Positions 15,362-23,149 of a DNA stretch of 23,149 nucleotides are shown in pieces (the first letter of the stretch is position 1; each line of letters starts with the position of its first letter). The notes under the pieces were generated by a model. It worked only from the letters and a program-made list of their open reading frames with translations, ran no database searches and was not told where the DNA came from. Both the position numbers and the translations under genes were made by a program. The stretch is from CANKHJ01 sp035556495 (lineage in GTDB: Bacteria; Pseudomonadota; Alphaproteobacteria; Rhizobiales; Xanthobacteraceae): the NCBI GenBank assembly GCA_035556495.1, contig DATMEW010000107.1, positions 1-23,149 of the forward strand, given 5' to 3'.

Positions 15362-16372
15362 ATGAATTCTCAACGGAATGGCTGGAGAGCGAGTTTACAG
15401 CATCGGACTTTCGGAGTCGCGCTCACCATAGCGGCGGGGCTCATGCTGGCGGGGACGCTCGCGGCGCCGGCGGCTGCTCAAAGCATTCCGGAAGGCGATA
15501 TACATCTGGTCGTTGCGTTTCCGCCGGGGAGCGGATCTGACGTATTGGTTCGGTTTCTGGCCGAGAAGCTTCGACCGGTCAGCGGGCGGACCGTCGTGGT
15601 GGAGAACAAGCCAGGTGCCGCGGGCAATATCGCCACTCAATATATGACGCGATCGAAGCCGAATGGACTTACCATTTTCGTTCATCCTGCGAATACGCTG
15701 GCATCCAACTTTCACCTCATCAAGAATAATCCGGTCAACGCAGTCAAGGATGTTCAGGTTGCGGCCACGATCAACAAGCAAACCGTCATGCTTGTGGTCG
15801 ATGCCAAGCGTCCGTGGAAAACGATGGGAGATCTCACCGCACATTTGCGGAAGGTGGGAGACAAGGGTACCTATGCGACAGCAGGCAGCTCAAGCGTGAT
15901 CATGTGCGCGCTTTACAAAGACGCGGCGAAGCTGGAGAGCGTGGAGGTCAACTATAAAACCGCTCCGGATTCGCTCAACGACATGGCGAGCGGCGTAATA
16001 GATTTTGCGTGTCATGATCCGCTGTTCGCCCTGACCCATCAGCGAGAGGGGCGCTTTCGCATTCTCGGTGTCGCAACCGGTGAGCGTCTGACGGCTGCAC
16101 CGGATCTTCCGACCATGACCGAAGCGGGATATCCAATGGACCTGAGTGGCTGGTTTGCCGCCATGGTGCCCGCCGGCACGCCAAAAAGCATTGTGCAGCA
16201 GGTCAACAGTTGGTTCGGTGAAATTACGTCGCAAGAGGATACCAAGCGTTTCCTTCAGAACAGCGGCAGCGATGTCTGGGTCACGACTCCGGAAGAAGGG
16301 CAGGCCCAGCTTGCCAAGGATATCGAGGACTGGGGAAAGTATGTGAGCATTGCGAAGCTGCTTCCCCAATAG
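15362..16372 (+). CDS. Tripartite tricarboxylate transporter substrate-binding protein (Bug/TctC family), second copy
   Basis: A 336-residue periplasmic binding protein with a long signal peptide (hydrophobic FGVALTIAAGLMLAGTLAAP, then AAAQ as cleavage site). Mature-domain hallmarks: IHLVVAFPPGSGSDVLVRFLAEKL, VVVENKPGAAGNIA, NGLTIFVHP, DLPTMTEAGYPMDLSGWFAAMVP. It is clearly paralogous in fold but not closely similar to the copy at 10414-11406, so the two probably bind different ligands. The start is set by AGGGGGAGG 6 bp before ATG 15362. It follows ubiD by 28 bp and is likely co-transcribed. No TctAB genes are near. A perfect palindrome ends the unit at 16505-16526. Confidence 0.92.
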   Translation: MNSQRNGWRASLQHRTFGVALTIAAGLMLAGTLAAPAAAQSIPEGDIHLVVAFPPGSGSDVLVRFLAEKLRPVSGRTVVVENKPGAAGNIATQYMTRSKPNGLTIFVHPANTLASNFHLIKNNPVNAVKDVQVAATINKQTVMLVVDAKRPWKTMGDLTAHLRKVGDKGTYATAGSSSVIMCALYKDAAKLESVEVNYKTAPDSLNDMASGVIDFACHDPLFALTHQREGRFRILGVATGERLTAAPDLPTMTEAGYPMDLSGWFAAMVPAGTPKSIVQQVNSWFGEITSQEDTKRFLQNSGSDVWVTTPEEGQAQLAKDIEDWGKYVSIAKLLPQ

Positions 16373-16884
16373 CGCAGTGCAGGGCGCCGGGGACGCCGTC
16401 CGCGCGGCAACCGGCTGCAATCAGGCGATCGGGGCGATGCGGTCGCCGAGCCGTCCGGGATGAATTCCGGACAGACGCTGCCGACCAGCCGTTGCAAGTA
16501 TGGCAGGTCCGCCCATGGGCGGACCTTAATATCGGTTGTGGCCGATGTATCTGCGGCTGGAACCGAGGCCAAATCAGATCAGAACGTTGGGCGTGCTTCA
16601 CCCTGCCAGGGCCTGTTCAGGTGTGGTGGGTGATCGGACGCCGGGCTGGTCTTAAGGCGTGAGGGATCGCGCTTTCGATCTTGCTGACATTGACCCTGCT
16701 GACACCAATCCTGCCCGGTGCGTGTCCTCGGGGGCACGGGATCTCGTGACATTGCCGGCTTCCTCCGCTGCGCCGCCACAGCTTCATTGAGGTGATCCGT
16801 CCTCTGGAGCCCGGCTCCCAAAGCAATCTTTCTGCCCGCGCGCCGACCCCGCCGGCCCAAAGCACCGGTCGAGGCGATAAGTTG
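16373..16884. other. Intergenic region with a palindrome but no supported gene
   Basis: About 510 bp separate the catabolic block from the metal operon. Apart from the palindrome at 16505-16526 I see no recognisable protein in any frame. I looked here for a cobalamin riboswitch because a CobN-like gene follows, and saw none of its conserved boxes. The rest may be decayed sequence. Confidence 0.5.
16505..16526 (+). terminator. Perfect 22-bp palindrome, probable terminator of the ubiD-bug unit
   Basis: AGGTCCGCCCA at 16505-16515 is followed directly by its exact reverse complement (to 16526) and then by TAATAT. As RNA it gives a stem of about 9 bp with a tight loop. It lies 132 bp after the Bug stop. 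The following T/A-rich stretch is short, so a role as a protein-binding site is also possible. Confidence 0.5.
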
Positions 16885-16891
16885 TTGACGA

Positions 16892-16908
16892 ATGTTATAA
16901 TATAACAT
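16892..16908. promoter_or_regulatory. Predicted Zur box (zinc uptake regulator operator)
   Basis: ATGTTATA-A-TATAACAT, a perfect 8+1+8 palindrome. The core TGTTATAATATAACA is the Zur operator pattern I know from proteobacteria. It follows a good -35 hexamer TTGACG (16885-16890) and fills the spacer before a possible -10 (TAACAA, 16908-16913), so bound Zur would block the promoter. It lies 8 bp before ATG 16917 and 38 bp before the alternative GTG 16947. Confidence 0.75.
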
Positions 16909-16916
16909 AACAAGCC

Positions 16917-19187
16917 ATGAAACCTTGGATTTGGGATGGGGTTGTCGTGGTCAGATCGGCTGCTTGGGGCTTCGCTGCGTTCGCTCTCGGAGCGCTCGTT
17001 TCGGGTGAATTGCGAGCGCAATCCGGGGAATTTCCGTCTACCATGGTTCTGCTCGAAACCATTGTGGTGGGTGGGGATGGAGGCGGCCTCAACCCGCCGT
17101 CCTTCGAAGCCCAGAAAGACCGCTTCCTGCGGCGCGCCGGCGCGGAGACGGTCGTATCTGTCACCGCGCAGGACCCCGGCAAGCAGGGCAGCGTATCGGA
17201 CCTCCTCACGCGGACGCCGGGTGTCTATCTGACGGAGAATGGCGGGCAGACCGGCGGCTTCGTGTCGATGCGCGGCAGCGATATCGCCGTCGAGGGTTCG
17301 CGGAACGGCCGCGGCATCCGCGCCTATATCGACGGCATTCCCCTGGGGCGGACCGACGCGGGCTTCACCGGCGCGCTGATCGATACCGGCGCGACGGATT
17401 ATATCGAGGTCTATCGCGGCGGAAGCAGCCTTCGCTATGGCTCCATCGCGACCGGCGGCGCGCTCAATTTCGTCTCCAAGACCGGCCGCTCGGCACCGGG
17501 AACCCGTGCCTCCATCGATATCGGCAGCTATGGCTTCGTCCAGGGCCGCCTTGAACACGGCATGTTCAACGACAATTACGACCTTTATCTTCAGGCGACC
17601 GGCCTGCGCTATGGCGGCTTTCAGCCGCGCACGGACGAGAACAACATCCGCTTCAGTGCCAACTTCGGCTGGCGGCCGAACGAGAATGTCGAAAGCCGCA
17701 CCTTCGTCAGCGCCGGCAAAACGCTGCAAAATCTCGCGAGCCGGGTGCCGCTGGATCAGCTTCCCACGATGCGCCGAAGCGCGCCGCCGCTCTCCGTGGC
17801 GGGGGTGGGAACGTTCCCGTATTTCGAGCAGGACCTGAACTTCAATTATCAGCGCATCGCCAATCGCACGACCATTCGCGACGGCGACACCACCTATGAA
17901 CTCGGCGCCTATTTCGTGAACACGGCGCTAGACCATATGCCCGTGCCGTTCGCCGGCATCATCGACAATGCCTGGCGGGATATCGGCGTCTCGGGCCGCA
18001 TCGAACACAGAACCCAGATCGCGGGCTTGCCCACGGAACTGGTTGGCGGCATCCGTGTCGGCCATACCGCCGGGGATTTCGAGCGCTATCGCCATCTCAA
18101 TCTTGGCGCGGGGAAGGGGGACAAGCTTTACGACTGGAATTTCTCGTCCTGGCTGATCGAAAGCTATGGCGAGGCCGCCATCGAGATCCTGCCGCGGGTG
18201 AAGTTGTTCACCGGCCTTCAGGGTGTCCACACCACGCGCCGCCTCGATGATCAGTATACCGGCGGCGCGGTCGTGGCTCTCCGTCCCGTCATCCCGCCGC
18301 CTCCGCCGCCGGTCCGGCTGCGTCCCGGCGGGCCGCAGCCCGGTCGCTTCGCCGGCCGGCAGGACTATGGCCGCGAGTTTCAGGCGTTTAATCCCAAGCT
18401 CGGCGTGAACTGGGAGTATGCGACGACCCATTTCCTGTTCGCGAATGTGTCACGCAGCTATGAGGTGCCATCCGGCGCAGACCTTTCCGATGTCCTGGCC
18501 TATAACGCCAACCCGGCCAACGTTGCGAAGGTCGGCGATCTCAAGGCCCAGTCCGCCTGGACATGGGAGGCTGGCATCCGCGGCGGTTCGCACCGCTTCG
18601 AATACGACGTCACCTTCTATCATATGCGCCTGCGCGACGAGATCATGAGCCGCTGCGCTGATGCGCTGTGCGGAACCACGATCGCGTTCAACATTCCGCA
18701 AACGATCCATAACGGCATCGAGGCCGCAGTAAAGACCGTGCCGGTCATGGATCTCTTCACGCCGGGAGACAGCATCTTCGTGAACGGCGTCTGGAACTTC
18801 ACGGACTTCCGCTTCGACGGCGACCCGCGCTTCGGCAATCATTCGCTGCCGGTCATCCCCGCGCATCAGGTGTTTGCCGAAGCGGGCTACCGCCATGCGA
18901 GCGGCTTCTATGTGTCCGGCAACATCCGCCATCTCTCGAAGCGTCTGGCAACTTATGACGGCTCCGGCGGCAGCAACTTCGTCATCCCCGCATATACGCT
19001 GCTTGGCGCGCGCATCGGCTACAAGGACCCGGATGATCGCTGGTCCGCCTATATCGAGGGCCGCAACCTGACCGACGAGGTCTATGCCTCCGAATTCTCT
19101 GCGATCCCGACCGCGACCGGCACGTCGCCGCTGGTGCGGCCCGGCGAAGGCCGGGCGGTCTATGCCGGCGCGTCGCTGAAATTCTGA
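16917..19187 (+). CDS. TonB-dependent outer-membrane receptor, predicted Zur-regulated
   Basis: A 756-residue outer-membrane active transporter. Signal peptide at the N-terminus (SAAWGFAAFALGALVSGELRAQ), TonB box ETIVV at 47-51, plug domain at about 60-170 (VSDLLTRTPGVYLTENGGQTGGFVSMRGSD, YIDGIPLG, IEVYRGGSSLRYGSIATGGALNFVSKTG), then a 22-strand barrel ending in the expected C-terminal Phe (AGASLKF). An unusual extracellular-loop candidate has a proline-rich run (about 459-475) and a Cys pair (Cys580, Cys585). There is no His-rich loop as in ZnuD. The start is uncertain: ATG 16917 lacks a ribosome binding site, whereas GTG 16947 follows GGGATGGGG and gives a tidier signal peptide. It is followed after only 2 bp by the CobN-like gene, so both share the Zur-box promoter. 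Cargo is probably a metal chelate; zinc is suggested by the operator only. Confidence 0.92.
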   Translation: MKPWIWDGVVVVRSAAWGFAAFALGALVSGELRAQSGEFPSTMVLLETIVVGGDGGGLNPPSFEAQKDRFLRRAGAETVVSVTAQDPGKQGSVSDLLTRTPGVYLTENGGQTGGFVSMRGSDIAVEGSRNGRGIRAYIDGIPLGRTDAGFTGALIDTGATDYIEVYRGGSSLRYGSIATGGALNFVSKTGRSAPGTRASIDIGSYGFVQGRLEHGMFNDNYDLYLQATGLRYGGFQPRTDENNIRFSANFGWRPNENVESRTFVSAGKTLQNLASRVPLDQLPTMRRSAPPLSVAGVGTFPYFEQDLNFNYQRIANRTTIRDGDTTYELGAYFVNTALDHMPVPFAGIIDNAWRDIGVSGRIEHRTQIAGLPTELVGGIRVGHTAGDFERYRHLNLGAGKGDKLYDWNFSSWLIESYGEAAIEILPRVKLFTGLQGVHTTRRLDDQYTGGAVVALRPVIPPPPPPVRLRPGGPQPGRFAGRQDYGREFQAFNPKLGVNWEYATTHFLFANVSRSYEVPSGADLSDVLAYNANPANVAKVGDLKAQSAWTWEAGIRGGSHRFEYDVTFYHMRLRDEIMSRCADALCGTTIAFNIPQTIHNGIEAAVKTVPVMDLFTPGDSIFVNGVWNFTDFRFDGDPRFGNHSLPVIPAHQVFAEAGYRHASGFYVSGNIRHLSKRLATYDGSGGSNFVIPAYTLLGARIGYKDPDDRWSAYIEGRNLTDEVYASEFSAIPTATGTSPLVRPGEGRAVYAGASLKF

Positions 19188-19189
19188 GC

Positions 19190-22100
19190 ATGACGATATT
19201 GTGGTCGAAGCGATTGAGGTCTGCCTTTACACGCTTTGCGATGCTGGGGCTGGCCCTGCTATGGGCCTGCCTCGGTGAGGCCCAGGCGCAAGATGGCTCG
19301 GCTGCGGAGACTATCCGCATCCGCGTCGTCACGAGCGATTTCGTGCTGCCGGCCAAGCTCGAAAAGATTGCCGGTCTTGCAAGGGAGCAGGGGATCGCTC
19401 TCGACTGGCTCTATGTCGAAACCGCCGCGGCGCCGCCGCAGCAATGGCTGGAGGGGCCGGACTTCGTCATTCTCGATACGCCGCGGCCGCCGGACCTTGC
19501 CAAGGTTCAGGCGCGGCTGGCGGATGTGCTTCCCGCAGCCAAAACCCGGTGGGTCCGGGTCGGCGGCGGGCCGCCTGCCTTTGGCAACCTGCTGCCACCG
19601 CAAGCGATACGGCTGATCGGCTATTACGGCCATGGTGGTGAAGCGAATTTCCGCGCGCTGTTTGCCTATGCGAAAGCGCTGCGTGAGGGGCGCGACACCG
19701 CGGCGATCCCCGAGCCACAGCCGCTTCCGGCCACGGGCTTCTATCATCCCGACGCGCCGGAAGCTTTCGCAACGGCGGCGGATTACCTCGCCTGGGGCAG
19801 CGCGCGCTGGGCGCGCGCCACGGGCCGCGTGGCCTTCGCCATTCACGGGGGTCTGCTGTCCGCCATGGAAACCGATGTGGTCGATGCCTTCGTGCGCGCG
19901 AGCGAAGCGCGCAATCTCGTGCCCATGGTGTTCTGGTTCGATGCCACGGATGCCGAGGGAGTTCAGAAGGCGCTCGCATCCAGCGGCGTCGATGTCATCG
20001 TCAACGCCACCCATATCCTGAACGGCACCGCGCGCGGGGCTGAGTATCTGAAGCTCGATGTTCCGGTGATGCAGGCATTGCCCTATCGGGAAGGCAACTC
20101 GCAAACCTGGCTAGCGGCAGCCAGCGGCGTGTCGCAGGGGCTGGTCGCGTCCTTCATGGCCACGTCCGAAAGCTGGGGTGTGTCGGACCCGATCGTAACT
20201 GATGTGGTGGAGCGGGGCCGCGCCGTGCCGATGCCGGCGCAGGTCGACGCCCTTGTCGCCAAGGCGGCGCGGCTCGCCGCACTGCGCCGCAAGGGGGCTG
20301 CGGACAAGCACCTCGCCTTGATGTTCTGGAACTATCCGCCCGGCGAAAAGAACATGTCCGCCTCGAACCTGAACCTGCCGCGCAGCCTGGAGCGGCTGAC
20401 GGAGGCGCTGGCGCAGGCGGGCTACGATGTGCCGCCCATGGCTGAACGCGATCTGATCGCCGATGGCCAGCGGATGATGGCGGCGATCTACGATTTAGCC
20501 AAGCTCGACGTACTCTATCGCGACGGGCTGGCGGCGGCGCTGCCGCTTGCGCGTTATCAGGCTTTTCTCGACGCACTTCCCGAGGCGCGGCGCGGTGAAC
20601 TCATCGCCGCCTGGGGCGATCCTGCGCAACATGCTGCTGTGCGCCGGGTCGACGGCGAGCTGCAGTTTCTGATTCCCCGGCTCTCGCTTGGAAAGCTGAC
20701 GATCCTGCCGCAGATGCCGAGAAGTGGAAAGCCCGGCGCTGCCTATCACGACGCCAAGGCCGTGCCGGACCATCTCTATCTCGCGGCTTATCTGTTCCTG
20801 CGCGGGACCGCGCAGGCTGACGCGCTGATCCATTTCGGCACGCATGGCACGCAGGAATGGACGCCGGGCAAGGATCGCGGGCTTGCCGTGAGCGATTATC
20901 CTTTTCTGGCTGTCGGGGACCTGCCGGTCGTCTATCCGTATATCCAGGACAATGTCGCGGAGGCGTTGCAGGCCAGGCGGCGCGGCCGCGCCGTGACTGT
21001 GAGCCACCAGACGCCGCCCTTCGCGCCGGCGGGCCTTTACGACGAACTGCGCGACCTGCATGCGCTGGTTCACGAACATGTCCAGCTCGACGAAGGCACG
21101 GTGCGGCTGGTAACCGCCGCGCGCATCCGCGACCGCGTGATCGGAGCCAACCTGCACCGGGATATGGGGTGGGATGCGGAGCGTATGGAGCAGGACTTTC
21201 CCGGCTTCCTGGATGCGCTGCACGAGCACCTGCATGCGCTGGCCGGCGAGGCGATGCCGCTCGGCCTGCACACCTTCGGAACGGCGGCCGCGCCCGAGCA
21301 TCGCCTCATGACGGTGATGCAGCAGCTCGGCAAAGAGTTTTACAAAGCTCTGGGCAGCGAGCCGGACGAATTCTTCTCGGTGGATTTCAAGGCGCTTCAG
21401 GCCAGCCCGCCTTATGCCTTGCTGCACCGGCATCTGCGGGACGGCGCGCCGCTCTCCGAAATTGCGGATGCGCAGCTACGCGCGATGGTGGCGCGCGGGG
21501 CCGCGCTTGACAGGCACCTCGCCGAGACCGGAGAGATCGAGGCGCTGCTGGCCGGTCTTGCCGGGCGGCTGGTGCCGCCGGGCCCCGGCGGCGACCCGAT
21601 CCGCAATCCGGACGTTCCCAGCGGCCGCAACCTCTATGGCTTCGAGCCGGACAAACTGCCGACACGCGCCGCCTATCAGGCCGGCGAGGTGGCGCTTGCC
21701 CAGCTTGTCGATGCCTATCGCGCCGAGCACGACGGCAAGACACCCGACAAGCTTGCCTTCAGTCTGTGGTCCTCCGAGGCGATGCGCCATCTCGGCGTGC
21801 TCGAAGCCCAGGTGCTGCATGCTCTTGGCCTGCGCCCGGTGTGGGACCAGGGCGGCCGCGTGACGGCGCTGAAGGTGATCCCGCGGCAGGAACTTGGCCG
21901 GCCGCGTATCGACGCCGTCTTGCAGGTGACCGGCGTTTATCGCGACCAGTTCGACGGCTTCATGCGGATGCTGGCGGGAGCAATCGGAAAGATCGCCACG
22001 CTGGACGAGCCGGACAACGCGGTCGTACGCAACAGCCGCGCGGTGGCGGAGCGGCTCGTGGCGCAGGGGCAGGACCCTGCGCGGGCCCGCAGGCTCGCCA

Positions 22101-23113
22101 TGCTGCGCATCTTCGGCAATGCGCCGTCGGATTATGGCACGGGTCTTCCGGACGCCACGCTCAAATCCACCGAATGGGAGAGCGATGCGGCTCTCGCCGA
22201 TGCCTTTCTCGACCGCATGCAATATGCCTATGGCGCGTCGGAATGGGGAAGCCGTATCGAGAGTGGCAGCAACCTGCTGGCGGAACAGCTTCGCGGCGTG
22301 CAGGCGGCGGTGCTGTCGCGCACCTCGAAGCTGCACGGCCTTCTCTCCACGGATCATCCCTTCGAATATCTCGGCGGGCTTTCGCTGGCGGTGCGGCGGC
22401 TCGATGGCGCCAGTCCCTCGCTCTATATTTCCGATTTGCGCGAGCCTGCTGCCCGCGTCGCCACGGCGGGGCAGTTCCTGGCCGCCGAGATGCGGGCGCG
22501 CGTGCTCAACCCGCACTGGATCACCGGCCAGAAGGCGGAGGGCTATGCCGGCACGCTGGAGATCCTGAACGCCGTGAACAATCTCTGGGGCTGGCAGGTC
22601 GCCGATCCGAGCACCGTGCGGGCGGACCAGTGGCAGGCGGTGCACGACACCTTCGTCAATGACATCCGCGCGCTCGGCCTCAAGGACTGGTTCGACCGCG
22701 AGAATCCGATGGCGCAAGCGCAAATGCTGGAGCGGTTGCTTGAAGCCATCCGCAAGGGCTATTGGGACGCCGGCGATGAAACCCGCCGGGAGATCAGCGA
22801 ACGTTGGACGGAGCTGGCCGCCGCCGGCGTCCAGGCCGGCGCGGAGGTGACGCGGGATTTTGCCGCAAAGATGGCGGCGGGCTTTGGCCTCTCGTCGCAT
22901 GCGCCGGCTCCCGCCGCCCTCGCGCAACCGCCGGCCTCGGCCGGGGAGCAAGCTCAGGTCCGTGGCCAGGTGATGGAAATGGTGGAGCAATCGGTCGCCG
23001 CGCCGCTGGACCCGTGGCGCACGCGACTTGGTCTTGCCGCCCTCGTCCTGCTGCTGCTTGGCGGCGCTGTCTGGCAGGCCCGGGCCAACGTCACCACCGT
23101 CGCGAGGTTCTGA
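19190..23113 (+). CDS. Exported, membrane-anchored CobN/BchH-family chelatase-like protein
   Basis: A 1307-residue homologue of the large subunit of cobaltochelatase (CobN) and magnesium chelatase (BchH). Core motifs are intact: FWNYPPGEKN (379-388), HFGTHGTQEWTPGKDRG (548-564, with His548, His552 and Glu556 of the metal/porphyrin site), DLPVVYPYIQDN, DHPFEYLGGLSLAV and HWITGQKAEGYAGTLEI. Unlike true CobN it has an N-terminal signal peptide (LGLALLWACLGEAQAQ) and a single C-terminal membrane helix (LGLAALVLLLLGGAVWQA, about 1280-1297), so it should sit in the periplasm tethered to the inner membrane. No CobS/CobT or ChlI/ChlD ATPase is near, and no cobalamin gene or riboswitch. It is second in an operon behind a TonB receptor and a Zur box. 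By analogy with HmuS of Bacteroidetes heme systems I infer removal or exchange of the metal of an imported chelate. Not cobalamin synthesis. Confidence 0.88.
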   Translation: MTILWSKRLRSAFTRFAMLGLALLWACLGEAQAQDGSAAETIRIRVVTSDFVLPAKLEKIAGLAREQGIALDWLYVETAAAPPQQWLEGPDFVILDTPRPPDLAKVQARLADVLPAAKTRWVRVGGGPPAFGNLLPPQAIRLIGYYGHGGEANFRALFAYAKALREGRDTAAIPEPQPLPATGFYHPDAPEAFATAADYLAWGSARWARATGRVAFAIHGGLLSAMETDVVDAFVRASEARNLVPMVFWFDATDAEGVQKALASSGVDVIVNATHILNGTARGAEYLKLDVPVMQALPYREGNSQTWLAAASGVSQGLVASFMATSESWGVSDPIVTDVVERGRAVPMPAQVDALVAKAARLAALRRKGAADKHLALMFWNYPPGEKNMSASNLNLPRSLERLTEALAQAGYDVPPMAERDLIADGQRMMAAIYDLAKLDVLYRDGLAAALPLARYQAFLDALPEARRGELIAAWGDPAQHAAVRRVDGELQFLIPRLSLGKLTILPQMPRSGKPGAAYHDAKAVPDHLYLAAYLFLRGTAQADALIHFGTHGTQEWTPGKDRGLAVSDYPFLAVGDLPVVYPYIQDNVAEALQARRRGRAVTVSHQTPPFAPAGLYDELRDLHALVHEHVQLDEGTVRLVTAARIRDRVIGANLHRDMGWDAERMEQDFPGFLDALHEHLHALAGEAMPLGLHTFGTAAAPEHRLMTVMQQLGKEFYKALGSEPDEFFSVDFKALQASPPYALLHRHLRDGAPLSEIADAQLRAMVARGAALDRHLAETGEIEALLAGLAGRLVPPGPGGDPIRNPDVPSGRNLYGFEPDKLPTRAAYQAGEVALAQLVDAYRAEHDGKTPDKLAFSLWSSEAMRHLGVLEAQVLHALGLRPVWDQGGRVTALKVIPRQELGRPRIDAVLQVTGVYRDQFDGFMRMLAGAIGKIATLDEPDNAVVRNSRAVAERLVAQGQDPARARRLAMLRIFGNAPSDYGTGLPDATLKSTEWESDAALADAFLDRMQYAYGASEWGSRIESGSNLLAEQLRGVQAAVLSRTSKLHGLLSTDHPFEYLGGLSLAVRRLDGASPSLYISDLREPAARVATAGQFLAAEMRARVLNPHWITGQKAEGYAGTLEILNAVNNLWGWQVADPSTVRADQWQAVHDTFVNDIRALGLKDWFDRENPMAQAQMLERLLEAIRKGYWDAGDETRREISERWTELAAAGVQAGAEVTRDFAAKMAAGFGLSSHAPAPAALAQPPASAGEQAQVRGQVMEMVEQSVAAPLDPWRTRLGLAALVLLLLGGAVWQARANVTTVARF

Positions 23114-23120
23114 AGACGTC

Positions 23121-23149
23121 ATGAATTCACTTGAAGCTGCGCTTTACGA
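23121..23149 (+). CDS. Start of the next operon gene (cut by the window edge; possibly an ExbB/TolQ/MotA-type protein)
   Basis: ATG 23121 begins 7 bp after the chelatase stop; only MNSLEAALY is readable. Exported CobN-like genes are often followed by MotA/TolQ/ExbB-type proton-channel genes, and this N-terminus is compatible with one, but nine residues prove nothing. Such a protein could energise the receptor or the chelatase. Confidence 0.45.

Noticed and set aside
16373..16916. Cobalamin riboswitch before the receptor/CobN-like operon
   Set aside because: I looked for the conserved B12 boxes because receptor-CobN pairs invite that call, but saw none; a Zur-type palindrome is present instead.
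16617..17729. Minus-strand open frame crossing the receptor start and the upstream intergenic region
   Set aside because: It would run through the Zur box and the signal peptide region of the receptor, and its sequence resembles no family.
21476..23122. Minus-strand open frame of about 548 codons inside the CobN-like gene
   Set aside because: Arg/Gly/Ala-rich shadow of the chelatase frame, with no recognisable motif.
1..23149. CRISPR array, tRNA, rRNA, intact transposase or long direct repeats
   Set aside because: No regularly spaced repeats, cloverleaf-like segments, transposase motifs or matching terminal repeats were seen on either strand.

Overview
The window looks like about 23 kb of an alphaproteobacterial genome. 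It is GC-rich and has many TonB-dependent receptors, tripartite-tricarboxylate-type binding proteins and aromatic/organic-acid catabolic genes. I cannot separate Hyphomicrobiales from Sphingomonadales by eye. I see no tRNA, rRNA, CRISPR array or intact insertion sequence. Most of the window is an accessory catabolic region flanked by decayed genes on the left and a metal-acquisition operon on the right.

Region 1 (1-1300) is a graveyard. It holds a frameshifted C-terminal piece of a glutathionyl-hydroquinone reductase (minus strand), an internal piece of a TonB-dependent siderophore receptor (plus strand), and a small unrecognised charged ORF, joined end to end. Region 2 (1311-3681) is a divergent pair: an HpaB/PvcC-type FADH2-dependent hydroxylase gene and a GntR/FadR-type regulator. 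They share a 124-bp intergenic region with face-to-face promoters and a perfect palindrome lying across both.

Region 3 (3795-8424) holds a decayed Bug/TctC binding-protein gene, an NtaA/DszA-type flavin monooxygenase, a clear glutaryl-CoA dehydrogenase and an acetamidase/formamidase followed by a strong hairpin. Region 4 (8663-16526) is the most coherent block. It contains an HpcH/HpaI aldolase plus a LigI-type amidohydrolase (one operon), a Rieske ring-hydroxylating oxygenase plus a Bug binding protein (minus strand), an IclR regulator, and a UbiD decarboxylase plus a second Bug protein. Three 17-bp sites of the form RTTTC-N7-GAAAY sit upstream of the aldolase, between the Rieske gene and iclR, and between iclR and ubiD. 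I infer that IclR controls all of these units as one regulon for uptake and degradation of an aromatic carboxylate (hydroxylation, decarboxylation, then hydrolysis and aldol cleavage of ring-cleavage products). The ring-cleavage dioxygenase, UbiX, Rieske reductase and TctAB membrane proteins are not in the window.

Region 5 (16885-23149) is a second coherent system. It has a TonB-dependent outer-membrane receptor, a 1307-residue CobN/BchH-type chelatase with an N-terminal signal peptide and a C-terminal membrane anchor, and the first codons of a third gene. Just upstream is a perfect 17-bp palindrome that matches the Zur (zinc uptake regulator) box as I know it. No cobalamin riboswitch is visible. 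I infer a zinc-starvation-induced system that imports a metal chelate and removes or exchanges the metal in the periplasm, analogous in layout to the HmuR/HmuS heme systems of Bacteroidetes but under zinc control.
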